Shown piece by piece: positions 51,368 to 61,600 of a stretch of DNA of 64,000 nt. The DNA is from Microcosmobacter sp040493455. Its GTDB lineage: Bacteria; Bacteroidota; Bacteroidia; Flavobacteriales; Flavobacteriaceae. How positions within the stretch are numbered: the stretch's first letter is position 1; the number at the start of each line of letters is the position of its first letter. The translations under genes and the position numbers were made by a program. A model generated the notes under the pieces. It ran no database searches. It saw nothing but the letters and a program-made list of their open reading frames with translations, and had not been told where the DNA came from. Where the stretch lies: the NCBI RefSeq assembly GCF_040493455.1, contig NZ_JANFDA010000004.1:324188-388187 (forward strand). Direction: 5' to 3'.

Positions 51368-52327
51368 ATGACTCCAAAAATCTTAATTCTTGGTGCTGGC
51401 GGACAAATTGGATCTGAGCTTACCTTTAAGCTCCGAACACTTTATGGAGAAGAAGCTGTAATTGCCAGTGATATTAATAAAAACAATCTGGAAGTTGTTA
51501 ATTCTGGCCCTTTTGAATGTATTAATGCTAAAGATTATGATGGTATAAAAGATTGTATCATTAAATACAATATAAAAAAGGTCTACCTCATGGCTGCTAT
51601 GCTTAGTGCCTCCGGAGAAAAACACCCTTTAGCGGCTTGGGACCTCAACATGACCTCACTCTTTAATGTTCTAAACCTTGCCAAGGAGGGCTACATTGAG
51701 TCTATCTTCTGGCCTTCTAGTATTGCTGTTTTTGGGCACACGACACCACGACATAATACACCTCAGCATACCATTATGGAGCCATCAACGGTTTACGGTA
51801 TTAGCAAGCTTTCTGGTGAGCGTTGGTGTGAATATTATAAGGAAAAATATAATATTGATGTTAGAAGCCTGCGTTATCCAGGAATTATAAGTTGGAAAAC
51901 TAAGCCTGGTGGCGGAACGACAGATTATGCTATAGATATTTTTCATAAAGCGATTTTAGAAGAACATTATAATTGCTTTCTTTCTGAAGATACAGAGTTA
52001 CCCATGATGTACATGGACGATGCCATAAACGCAACCATTGAATTGATGCAAGCTTCTAAAGATGATATTTCTGTGGCTTCTTATAATTTGGCTGCCATTA
52101 GTTTTACACCAAAAGAAATAGCGGCTACGATCAAAGATTTAATTCCTGAATTTAGTATAGATTACACTCCAGATTTTAGACAAGACATTGCAGATTCTTG
52201 GCCAGCCTCAATTGATGATTCTTTAGCGAGAAAAGATTGGAATTGGCAACATCAATTTGGTTTAAGCGATATTACCAAAGCTATGCTTACCAATCTTGAG
52301 AATCATTATAAACTAAATGGTGTTTGA
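51368..52327 (+). CDS. L-threonine 3-dehydrogenase, short-chain (extended SDR) type
   Basis: The ATG at 51368 gives 319 residues. The NAD-binding Rossmann motif is GAGGQIG (9-15), the catalytic tyrosine and lysine are in STVYGISKLSGERW, and FWPSSIAVFG is the conserved Ser segment. Throughout, the sequence resembles the SDR-type threonine dehydrogenases of archaea and Bacteroidota, which convert threonine to 2-amino-3-ketobutyrate. The usual partner kbl (2-amino-3-ketobutyrate CoA ligase) is not in the window. UDP-sugar epimerase is the alternative, less likely given the DFRQ-IADSWP region. Confidence 0.9.
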   Translation: MTPKILILGAGGQIGSELTFKLRTLYGEEAVIASDINKNNLEVVNSGPFECINAKDYDGIKDCIIKYNIKKVYLMAAMLSASGEKHPLAAWDLNMTSLFNVLNLAKEGYIESIFWPSSIAVFGHTTPRHNTPQHTIMEPSTVYGISKLSGERWCEYYKEKYNIDVRSLRYPGIISWKTKPGGGTTDYAIDIFHKAILEEHYNCFLSEDTELPMMYMDDAINATIELMQASKDDISVASYNLAAISFTPKEIAATIKDLIPEFSIDYTPDFRQDIADSWPASIDDSLARKDWNWQHQFGLSDITKAMLTNLENHYKLNGV

Positions 52328-52360
52328 AATCACTACATTTGTTATTCAAAATAATTAATA

Positions 52361-52801
52361 ATGTACACTACTGTTAAATTTTTACATTCTTACTGGGCTT
52401 ATCTTACCTTGCTTGTGTTGGTACTGGCAACATTAAATGCCTTGATAAAACTTTTCGGCAATAAAGAGTTTGGAGCGAAAGATTTCAGAATCTCTTTATT
52501 CACTTTAATTGTTACTCATATTCAGTTTTTAATTGGAATCATCTTGTGGTTTGCTGCAGATTATATTTCACTTATTGGTGATATGGGAATGGGTGGTATA
52601 ATGAAAAATTCTGCCTTAAGATCTAATATAGTTGAGCATCCAACAACGATGTTGATTGCTGCTATTCTGATTACTATTGGATATTCTAAACATAAAAAGA
52701 AATTGACATCCAAAGGAAAGTTCAAAATGCTTTCTATATTTTACACAATTGCATTGATTTTAGTTTTGGCTAAAATTCCTTGGGATGTATGGTTTAAGTA
52801 A
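52361..52801 (+). CDS. four-helix membrane protein, cytochrome b561-like topology
   Basis: The 146-residue product has four hydrophobic helices (about 12-30, 48-68, 95-110 and 122-140) with His residues at the N-terminus (FLHSYWAY), in helix two (VTHIQF) and before helix three (VEHPTTM). Those positions would suit haem or quinone contacts. I know similar unnamed proteins from Flavobacteriaceae, but no function is established. It follows threonine dehydrogenase by 33 bases and ends at a terminator, so both genes may share a transcript. Confidence 0.8.
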   Translation: MYTTVKFLHSYWAYLTLLVLVLATLNALIKLFGNKEFGAKDFRISLFTLIVTHIQFLIGIILWFAADYISLIGDMGMGGIMKNSALRSNIVEHPTTMLIAAILITIGYSKHKKKLTSKGKFKMLSIFYTIALILVLAKIPWDVWFK

Positions 52802-52803
52802 AC

Positions 52804-52838
52804 AAAAAAGGCGCAAATAAAATTTGCGCCTTTTTTGT
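52804..52838. terminator. bidirectional intrinsic terminator
   Basis: GGCGCAAAT pairs with ATTTGCGCC and is flanked by A and T runs. It lies between the convergent membrane protein gene and the secreted nuclease-like gene. Confidence 0.9.
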
Positions 52839-52855
52839 TTTTTCTCTTGTAGACT

Positions 52856-53914
52856 TTATTTAGATTCTTCTTTCACAACAAAGACATAAACAGGGAAGTG
52901 ATCACTAAATCCTCCTGTAAAACCTCCATCGGCAAAGCTTCTTTTCGGATACCCTTTCCAACGTCCGCGCTTGTTGGACAGGTACGTTTTATTAAAAATG
53001 TTTGCTTTATAATATCGGTATGATGAAAAATCTTTCTCTAATAAAGGTTTAGTCACTAAAATTTGATCAAACAAACTCCACGCATCACGCCAAGCTGTTG
53101 TTCCCAAGCCTTCTTTCTTAAACATGTTCTCATACGGATTGTAAATTCCTTTAAGCTCAACCTTTTCTCTCTTATTTTCAGCTTTAAGAACTTCCTTAAC
53201 ACTATCGTTTGTTGGGTTATCATTTAAATCTCCCATTACAAATATCTTAGCGTAAGGATCGTCAGACTGTAAAGAATCTATAATACGCTTTGTCAGTTTA
53301 GCTGCTCCAACACGCTTAGATCTACTTCTTGCTTCGCCTCCACTCCTAGAGGACCAGTGGTTAACAATGATATGAATTAAGTCACCATCAAGTAAGCCAC
53401 TTACCAATAGTTGATCCCTTGTGAAAATTCGTTTTCTCGATATATCATCAAAAATCTTAAGCTCGTGTTTACTTGTATTTATTGGTCTAAATAACGCCTT
53501 CTGATAAATCAATCCTACATCTATTCCTCTGGCATCTGGGGAATCGTAATGCACAATTCCATAATCTTTTGGCAACAGTAAAGGATGGTTTACCAAGTCT
53601 ACTAACACCTGTCTGTTTTCAATCTCGCAGACTCCTAAAATTGCTGGTGAATTCTTAGCAACATCTGCTCCGATGTCTGCAACAACTCTAGCCATACTAT
53701 TCAACTTCTTAGTGTATACATCTTTCCTGTTTACTTTCATCTCCATTATTGGACTGCGTTCATCCAACTTCAATGGGTCATTAATAGTATCGAATAAGTT
53801 TTCTAGATTATAAAACCCAATAGTGTGTATTTTGTAACGTTTCTTCTCTTGAGAAAACGTATTCTGAACCAATAAGATACAGAAAATTAGTAGTGTAGCT
53901 TTTATTAATTTCAT
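52856..53914 (-). CDS. secreted endonuclease/exonuclease/phosphatase-family enzyme
   Basis: The 352-residue product has a signal peptide (NTFSQ). The fold's metal and catalytic motifs are all visible: FYNLENLFD near residue 34, CEIEN near 95, NHWSSRSGGE near 180, VMGDLNDNP near 233 and SDHFPVY near the end. This is the DNase I / sphingomyelinase superfamily, so the substrate may be nucleic acid or another phosphodiester. The fold is complete and no sorting domain follows. It diverges from the TonB-dependent receptor gene. Confidence 0.92.
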   Translation of the reverse strand: MKLIKATLLIFCILLVQNTFSQEKKRYKIHTIGFYNLENLFDTINDPLKLDERSPIMEMKVNRKDVYTKKLNSMARVVADIGADVAKNSPAILGVCEIENRQVLVDLVNHPLLLPKDYGIVHYDSPDARGIDVGLIYQKALFRPINTSKHELKIFDDISRKRIFTRDQLLVSGLLDGDLIHIIVNHWSSRSGGEARSRSKRVGAAKLTKRIIDSLQSDDPYAKIFVMGDLNDNPTNDSVKEVLKAENKREKVELKGIYNPYENMFKKEGLGTTAWRDAWSLFDQILVTKPLLEKDFSSYRYYKANIFNKTYLSNKRGRWKGYPKRSFADGGFTGGFSDHFPVYVFVVKEESK

Positions 53915-53959
53915 CTATAAAATATTAAGTTATCGTTATGATACAAACAAAACTCGAGC

Positions 53960-53995
53960 CAAAAGTATAATATTATTATAAATAACTTAAATTTG
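53960..53995. promoter_or_regulatory. divergent -7 boxes for the nuclease-like gene and the TonB receptor gene
   Basis: On the reverse strand TACTTTTG (53960-53967) faces the nuclease-like gene. On the forward strand TAAATTTG followed by C (53988-53995) faces the receptor gene, giving a leader of about 50 bases. Both -7 boxes are exact matches; the -33 elements are unclear. Confidence 0.5.
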
Positions 53996-54050
53996 CACGC
54001 CTTAAATAACTTTTATTTAATCTATAAGAGTATTAACTTTTAAATTTCAC

Positions 54051-56900
54051 ATGAGAAAAAACTTTTTTTACGTTTTGTTGTTTGGAGTTTTGTTTACGCT
54101 ATCTTCTTTTGCTCAGGAGACCAAAATTACTGGTAGTGTAAAAGATGCTGTAACAAACGAACCACTTCCTAATGTAGAAGTTACTATTGAGGAAACTGGG
54201 CAAACAACAAAAACAGATGCTAATGGTAGGTTTGATTTTTCAGCCAATGTTCCACTAGGAGAACAAGTTCTGAAACTTACCAAATTAGGTTATCTAACAG
54301 CACGATTCCCTATAGTTGTAAATCAGGGACAAGTATTAGACATTTCAGATATGTTTATGCAAATAGACGTATCTGAAACGCCAGATTTATTTTCCATTAC
54401 ACTATCAGATGACGAGCTAAATGATGACGATGCTGGTGCCGACAATATCTCTGGACTACTTTCTGCTTCAAGAGATATTTTTAATCGTACAGCTGCTTTC
54501 GAATTCAGTTCATCTTTCTTCAGAGTAAGAGGTCTAGATTCTGAAAACGGTAAAGTAATGATCAATGGTGTAGAGATGAACAAAATGTTCAATGGGCGTC
54601 CTCAATGGAACAACTGGGGAGGTATGAATGATGTTCTAAGAAACCAAGAGTTTACAAATGGTTTGGTACCATCTGCTTACAACTTTGGATCTGCATTGGG
54701 TACTACTAATATCGATGTTAGAGCGTCTCACTACAGACGTGGTGGTAGACTTACTTACTCTTCTTCTAACAGAAGTTATAGAAACCGTGTCATGGTTAAA
54801 TATTCTTCTGGTTTATTAGAAGGAGGTTGGTCTTATGCACTATCTATAGGTAGACGATGGGGAGAAGAAGGTTTCCAAGAAGGAACACTTTACGACGCTA
54901 ACTCATTCTTCGTATCTGTTGAGAAAAAGATCAATGATAAACATAGCCTTAACTTCACTGGTATCTATGCGCCTAATAGAAGAGGACGTGGTTCTAACAG
55001 TACACAAGAAGTTTATGACTTAAAAGGAATAACATATAACGAATACTGGGGTTACCAAGATGGTGAGATTAGAAACTCTAGAATTAGAAGAGTTTCTGAA
55101 CCAATTTTTATGTTGAACCACTACTGGACAATCAGTGATAATACTACATTAAACACCAATATTGCCTATCAATTTGGTGAGATGGGTAGCAGCCGTTTAG
55201 ATAATAATGGTACAGATTTAATCACTAACTCTTCAGGACAAGTTGCTTTTGAAGGTGGTGGTGCTAACCCAAGCCCAGCTTATTATCAAAACTTACCAAG
55301 TTATTATCTAAGAGAATTCCCAGATCAGCCTGGTTTAGCTTTTGGTGCGCAACAAGATTTTATCAATGATGGTCAAATCGATTGGGATGCACTTTACCAA
55401 GCTAATATTGCCAATGCACAAGCTGGAGGAAATGCTAGATATGCTTTATATGAAGATCGTACAGATGATACGCAACTTACAGTTAACTCATTCATCAATA
55501 CAGATCTTACTGATAACATCCAATTAAATGGAGGTGTTACTTACAGACGTTTAAAGTCTGAAAACTTTGCTGAAGTATTAGACTTACTAGGAGCATCTAC
55601 GTATTTAGATGTAGATGGTTTTGCAACATTCAGTAACGAAGCTGCTCAAAATGACCTTAGAAACCCAAATCGTATTGTTACTGAAGGTGATAAGTTCAGA
55701 TACAACTTCAACATGTTTGCGAATGAAATCAGTGGTTTCGCTCAGGCATTCTTTAAGTACAGAAAAGTAGACTTTTACATAGGAGGTAGTGTTACCAATA
55801 CGCAATACCAAAGAGAAGGTCTTTATGAAAATGGAGCTTTCCCAGGTTCTGAATCTTTCGGAAAAGGTGAAAAAGTAAAATTCACTGGGTATGGTGCTAA
55901 GATTGGTGCTACTTATAAAATTACAGGTAAACACCTCATCGATGCTAACGCAGCTTACATAGCAAAGGCACCTACCATTAGAAATACATACTCTAACAGT
56001 AGAGAAAATCATGATATAGTTCCTAACGTAAGTGAAGAAAAAATTACTTCAGGAGACATTAGCTATATATACAGATCACCAATAGTTAAAGCACGTTTAA
56101 CAGGTTTCTACACTAAAATAGAAGATGCAAATGAAGTATCATTCTTCTTTGCAGATGGTATTGGTAGTCTTAACCAAAACATTGCTAATATCGATCCTAA
56201 TGCTGATCAAGCTACGGCATTTATCCAAGAGATTCTTTACGGTATCGATAAAAGACATGTTGGAGCTGAATTAGGTATTGAAGCTCAAATAACACCTACT
56301 ATCAAATTAAAAGGTGCAGCATCTTATGGTCAGTATACTTATGACAACAACCCTAACATTGCTATTTCTTCAGAGTTTTTCTCTGCTGCAGATACTGCTG
56401 AAGGTTTAGATAAAGCATACTTAAAAGATTACAAATTAGCTGGAGGTCCTCAAAAGGCTTACTCTATTGGTTTCGAATATCGTGACCCAGATTTCTGGTG
56501 GTTTGGAGCTACAGCTAACTTCTTTGATGAAACTTACGTAGACATCAGCCCATTAAACAGAAGTGCAAACTTCTACACTGATACTGATGGTCAAGTATTT
56601 TCAGATTATGATGAAGATGTAGCCAGGGAGCTTCTTCGCCAAGAAGAATTCGATCCTTATATGACGATTAACCTTATTGGAGGTAAGTCTTGGAAAATAG
56701 GTGATTACTTTGTTGGTCTTTTTGCCAGTGTTAATAACCTTCTGGACGAAGAATTCAGAACTGGTGGTTTTGAACAAGGAAGAAATGCTAACTTTAGACA
56801 ATTAAGAGAAGACCGTTCTCTTGGAACACCTGTTTTTGGAAACCGCTACTGGTATGGTAGAGGAGCCACTTACTTTTTAAACCTATACTTTAGATTCTAA
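54051..56900 (+). CDS. TonB-dependent receptor with N-terminal carboxypeptidase-regulatory-like domain
   Basis: The 949-residue product has a signal peptide (SSFAQE) and a carboxypeptidase D regulatory-like domain (about 25-105; ITGSVKDAVTNEPLPNVEVT). A plug domain follows (about 140-225; FRVRGLDSENGKVMINGVEMN) and then a long outer-membrane barrel. It ends with the aromatic pattern YFLNLYFRF expected of barrel proteins. It imports a ligand across the outer membrane using TonB energy. A SusD gene is not present; instead a DUF5689 lipoprotein gene follows after 29 bases. The ligand is unknown. Confidence 0.93.
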   Translation: MRKNFFYVLLFGVLFTLSSFAQETKITGSVKDAVTNEPLPNVEVTIEETGQTTKTDANGRFDFSANVPLGEQVLKLTKLGYLTARFPIVVNQGQVLDISDMFMQIDVSETPDLFSITLSDDELNDDDAGADNISGLLSASRDIFNRTAAFEFSSSFFRVRGLDSENGKVMINGVEMNKMFNGRPQWNNWGGMNDVLRNQEFTNGLVPSAYNFGSALGTTNIDVRASHYRRGGRLTYSSSNRSYRNRVMVKYSSGLLEGGWSYALSIGRRWGEEGFQEGTLYDANSFFVSVEKKINDKHSLNFTGIYAPNRRGRGSNSTQEVYDLKGITYNEYWGYQDGEIRNSRIRRVSEPIFMLNHYWTISDNTTLNTNIAYQFGEMGSSRLDNNGTDLITNSSGQVAFEGGGANPSPAYYQNLPSYYLREFPDQPGLAFGAQQDFINDGQIDWDALYQANIANAQAGGNARYALYEDRTDDTQLTVNSFINTDLTDNIQLNGGVTYRRLKSENFAEVLDLLGASTYLDVDGFATFSNEAAQNDLRNPNRIVTEGDKFRYNFNMFANEISGFAQAFFKYRKVDFYIGGSVTNTQYQREGLYENGAFPGSESFGKGEKVKFTGYGAKIGATYKITGKHLIDANAAYIAKAPTIRNTYSNSRENHDIVPNVSEEKITSGDISYIYRSPIVKARLTGFYTKIEDANEVSFFFADGIGSLNQNIANIDPNADQATAFIQEILYGIDKRHVGAELGIEAQITPTIKLKGAASYGQYTYDNNPNIAISSEFFSAADTAEGLDKAYLKDYKLAGGPQKAYSIGFEYRDPDFWWFGATANFFDETYVDISPLNRSANFYTDTDGQVFSDYDEDVARELLRQEEFDPYMTINLIGGKSWKIGDYFVGLFASVNNLLDEEFRTGGFEQGRNANFRQLREDRSLGTPVFGNRYWYGRGATYFLNLYFRF

Positions 56901-56929
56901 ATACAAAACAAACTTTTAAAAATATAATA

Positions 56930-58339
56930 ATGATGAAGTCAAATAAATTTTTAACCTATCTAAGCGCAATGATGCTTACACTATTTATAGTGTCTTGTGT
57001 TAATGATGATGATTTTAGTACTCCAAATGTTGGTGTTACTCCGGTAGACACGTCTTCATTTGGTAACTTAACTACGTTTAATGCAGTAGTAGGAAGATAT
57101 GAGCAAGCAGTTGCTGATGGTGACCAAATAGGTCTATTTACAACTGAAGAAGCAGCTCTTTACATAGAAGGTTATGTTGTTTCTAGTGATGAAGGTGGTA
57201 ACTTCTTCGAAGAAATTATTATCCAAAACTCAACAGATGCTTCAGATCCTGCTGGAGATACAAGACAAGGTCTTAGAGTTGAAATCAACGTAAGATCTTT
57301 ATCAGATACTTATGATTTTGGTCGTAAAGTATACGTAAGATTAAATGGTCTTGCTATTGGACTCAGCAACGGTGTGTACACATTGGGTAGAGCTGAAGGT
57401 AATGAAGTGGGTCAAATTCAAGAATTCGAATACCTTGATTTTGTAATCAGAGATTCTGAAGTAGCGACAATCACACCAAAAGTTTCTAATGTAACTGACC
57501 TTACTGAAGCTGACGAGAATACGCTTATTCAATTACCGTCAATGCAAATTAACCGTAACCAATTAGACCTTACTTTTGCTGGAGAAGGTTCTGATGAGTT
57601 CGATGGTTTTAGAACTCTAGAAAGTTGTGCTGGTGGTGGATCTATTACACTTCAAACAAGTACGTTTGCAGATTTCAAATCTTTACCTGTTCCTCAAGGT
57701 GGAGGAAGCATTACTGGTATTTTATCAAGAGACTTTTTTGATGATTTAGATGTATTTGTAATTAATAGTATCGGTGATATTGATATGATTGGTGATCGTT
57801 GCGATCCAGATTTCTTAGAGTGTACTACTCCAGGGAATGGATCTAACACACTTTGGGAAGAAGATTTCGAATCTTTCGGAACATTTGCGTCAGAAGGATG
57901 GGATAACATAAATACTACTGGAGGAAATTTAGACTGGGTAGAAGGAAGCTTTAGCGGAAATGCTTACGCTCAGATTTCAGGATTTAGTTCTAATGAAAGT
58001 CCTTTCAATGTATGGCTAGTAACACCTGCAATCAATCTTGATGCATCTACAGGTGAAAACTTAAGCTTTGATGTTCAAACTAACTTTAACAACGGTGATA
58101 TCCTTTCTGTATTTATTACAGACAACTATACAGGTGATCCTACAACTACAGAGTGGAAGATATTAGATGTTAATATCCCTGCAGGTAGTGCTACAGGATT
58201 TGGTAACTTTGAGCCAGTTGGCCCAGTGAATATTTCTTGTTTAGATGGAGATGTTCATGTTGGTTTCTTCTATGAAGGTTCTGACCCTGGTCCTACTACA
58301 AGATACCATGTAGATAATGTAGAAGTAAGAGCTGATTAA
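56930..58339 (+). CDS. DUF5689 surface lipoprotein with choice-of-anchor J-like domain
   Basis: The 469-residue product has a lipoprotein signal (lipobox FIVSC; two adjacent ATGs at 56930 and 56933). Residues 60-280 match the DUF5689 type (LYIEGYVVSSDEGGNFFEEIIIQN and RVEINVRSL segments). The last 160 residues (WEEDFESFGTFASEGWDN ... RYHVDNVEVRAD) form a jelly-roll module of the choice-of-anchor J or cleaved-adhesin type. It is probably the surface partner of the receptor encoded just upstream, similar in position to SusD but not in fold (inference). A strong hairpin follows. Confidence 0.88.
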   Translation: MMKSNKFLTYLSAMMLTLFIVSCVNDDDFSTPNVGVTPVDTSSFGNLTTFNAVVGRYEQAVADGDQIGLFTTEEAALYIEGYVVSSDEGGNFFEEIIIQNSTDASDPAGDTRQGLRVEINVRSLSDTYDFGRKVYVRLNGLAIGLSNGVYTLGRAEGNEVGQIQEFEYLDFVIRDSEVATITPKVSNVTDLTEADENTLIQLPSMQINRNQLDLTFAGEGSDEFDGFRTLESCAGGGSITLQTSTFADFKSLPVPQGGGSITGILSRDFFDDLDVFVINSIGDIDMIGDRCDPDFLECTTPGNGSNTLWEEDFESFGTFASEGWDNINTTGGNLDWVEGSFSGNAYAQISGFSSNESPFNVWLVTPAINLDASTGENLSFDVQTNFNNGDILSVFITDNYTGDPTTTEWKILDVNIPAGSATGFGNFEPVGPVNISCLDGDVHVGFFYEGSDPGPTTRYHVDNVEVRAD

Positions 58340-58363
58340 AAAAGCTTTTCTTAACCATATTTT

Positions 58364-58393
58364 AAAGCCCATGATAATCATGGGCTTTTTTTA
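58364..58393 (+). terminator. terminator after the TonB receptor / DUF5689 unit
   Basis: AAAGCCCATGA pairs with TCATGGGCTTT around a three-base loop and is followed by a T run. The remaining 212 bases up to the giant gene are A+T-rich and show no further signal. Confidence 0.9.
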
Positions 58394-58605
58394 TACCCAA
58401 TAATTAAACAAAAGTAAATTTCACCTTGCAGCTTTAATGTATTTCAACGTAAAAAAGAGCACTTAATCTATTAAGCAAAAATTAACAATACTGAAAGATT
58501 CGTTTTTTTTTAACTTCAAACATTTTAAATTTCTTTCATTAAAAAAATTTTGTTTAATACTTATCATTTTTGAAAAAGAAATAACCTAATTAACCTAACA
58601 AAAAG

Positions 58606-61600
58606 ATGAAAAAGACTACGCTAAGTTTACTACTAATCCTTTTTACGGTAGTAACCTATGGTCAAATTGCGATCATAGAAGATTTCGAGAATGGAATCCC
58701 TGGTGATTGGACGAGTACATTTGGAGACAGTCCAACTCAAGCCTGTACGGGATCATCAGCTCGTGACAACATTTATCAATTCTCCAATACAGGTGAATTG
58801 GTTTCACCAAACCTTATTGGGCTTTCTAATGCCACTGACTTAAACATCAGTTTTGATTACAAAATTGTAGATTGGTCAGCAGCTACTGATGCAACAGCTC
58901 CTGGATGGGGAAGCTTTATTGTACAGTATAGTACAGATGGTGGTGGTAACTGGATAGACATTGAGACTATCGATGACAATAACCACGTCACATCTAATGT
59001 ATGCGCTACATTAAATTATACTGTTCTTGCAGCAGACCTCCCTACGGGAAGTGATTTCCAACTTCGCTTCAATGCAACTTGGACAGGAGGAGATTATTAC
59101 CTTTATTTTGATAATGTAAGTGCTTTGCAAATGGCTGATGCACCGCCAGCTTGCGATTCTAATTTAACAAATCCTGCAGATGGTTCTGCAGATAACGAGA
59201 TCAACGGTAATATTGCTTGGAGTACTGCGACAGGAATTCCAACTGGGTATTTCCTTACCGTAGGAACTACTTCTGGAGGTAATGATGTCCTAGATAATGT
59301 TGACGTTGGTAACGTAACATCTTATGCTCTAGGTCAATTACAATACGAAACTACTTATTATGCAACAATAGCTCCATATAATGATATGGGGACAACAACA
59401 GATGCCTGTACAGAGCAAACGTTTACCACTAAAATGGACCCATCTCAAACAGTAGACTGTAGTGGGGCTCCTATGAATGTAACATATTGTTACGGAAATA
59501 ATGATGATACATTTTGGTTATTTACATCTTCAGATGGTAGTCCACTTCGTATTACATTCAATGCAGGTGGTATAGAAAGCTGTTGTGACGATATTTTAAT
59601 CTACGATGGTGTAGATAATACTGGTACATTACTATACCAAGGAAACAACGGAGGTGATTTAGCTGGGCTTCAATTTGATTCAGTAGGCACATCACTTTAT
59701 ATGGAAATTGATGCAGATGGTTCTGTAAGCTGTCAATCTGGAAGTGGTTGTTGTACTACAGAATGGGACTTCACTGTAGCCTGTGCTACTTGTGTTAACC
59801 CTGTTGCTACTAGTAGCGTTCGTGAAGATTGTGAAAACGGGCCTCAATTCTTTGTTGATGTTGAATTAACAGACTTAGGGTCTGCTACTTCAATTACTAT
59901 TACAGATGATCAAGGATCTACACCTCAAACTGTTAATGCTACTGGAACGTATTCTTTTGGTCCTTTTGCTAACGGTACTAATGTTGTGACAACAGTTACA
60001 AATGATGATGATGGAAATTGTGTCATAAATAGCTCACCATTAACTCAAGATCAATGTGTGCTTAATTTAGTAGATTGTACACAACCCCCTTTACAACTCA
60101 ACTACTGTTACGGAAACAACGACGATACATCTTGGTTATTCAGATCTACTGATGGTAGCCCTGTGCGTTTAACATTCAACGCTGGTGGTATCGAAAGCTG
60201 TTGTGATGATATTTTAATTTATGATGGTCCAGATAACACGGCACCACTTTTATACCAAGGAAATAATGGAGGCGACTTAGCTGGGCTTCAATTCGATTCT
60301 ACTGGAGATGAAATGTTCATGGAAATTGATGCCGATGGTTCAGTAAGCTGTCAATCTGGAAGCGGATGTTGTACTACAGAATGGGACTTCACTGCTTCAT
60401 GTGCTACTTGTGTCAACCCTGTTGCAGCCAGTAGTGTTCGTGAAGATTGTGAAAACGGCCCTCAATTCTTTGTTGATGTTGAATTAACAGACTTAGGATC
60501 TGCTACATCAGTAACAATTGCTGATGACCAAGGATCAACACCTCAAACAGTTAGTGCTACTGGAACATACTCTTTTGGTCCTTTTGCTAACGGTACTAAT
60601 GTTGTAACAACAGTTACAAATGATGATGATGGAAACTGTGTAGTAACAAGCCCTGTTTTAACTCAAGATCAATGTGTACTCAACTTAATAGATTGTACAC
60701 AACCACCTGTACAGTTCAACTACTGTTACGGAAACAATGATGATACATCTTGGTTGTTCAGATCTACTGATGGTAGCCCTGTGCGTATAACTTTCAATGC
60801 TGGTGGTATCGAAAGCTGTTGTGATGATATTTTAATCTATGATGGCCCAGACAATACTGCACCATTATTATTCCAAGGAAATAACGGAGGTGACTTAGCT
60901 GGGCTTCAATTCGATTCTACTGGAGACGAAATGTTCATGGAAATCGACGCAGATGGTTCTGTAAGTTGTCAATCAGGAAGTAGTTGTTGTACTACAGAAT
61001 GGGACTTTACTGTAGCATGTGCTACTTGTGTCAACCCTGTTGCAACTTATGATGTTGTTAGTGATTGCGTTAATGGCCCTCAATTCTTCCTTGATGTTAA
61101 TCTTACAGATTTAGGTTCGGCAACATCAATCACACTTAGTGATGATCAAGGATCTACTCCTCAAACGGTTAATGCTACCGGAACTTATACTTTTGGTCCT
61201 TTTGCAAATACAACCGATGTTGTAATTACAGTTGCAAACGATCAAGACCCAAACTGTACATTAACAAGTAATGCACTGACTCAACCATTCTGCCTAGATA
61301 CAGTTGTAGACTGTAATGCTGGGCCAATAAGTGCTTTCTACTGTTACGGAAATAACGAAACTAACGTATTCCAATATACATCTTCTGATGGCTCTCCATT
61401 AAATTTAACTATTGATTCAGGAATTATTGAAGGAGCACCTTTCGACTTCTTGGTAATCTTAGATAGTGATGGTGTTACAGAACTATATAACGATGAAGGA
61501 AATAATGGAGACATTGGAGGGCTTACTTTCCAATCTACTGGAGATACAATTTTCTTTAGTGTCACTTCAGATGGTTCAGTAAGTTGTGAGTCTGGAAGTC

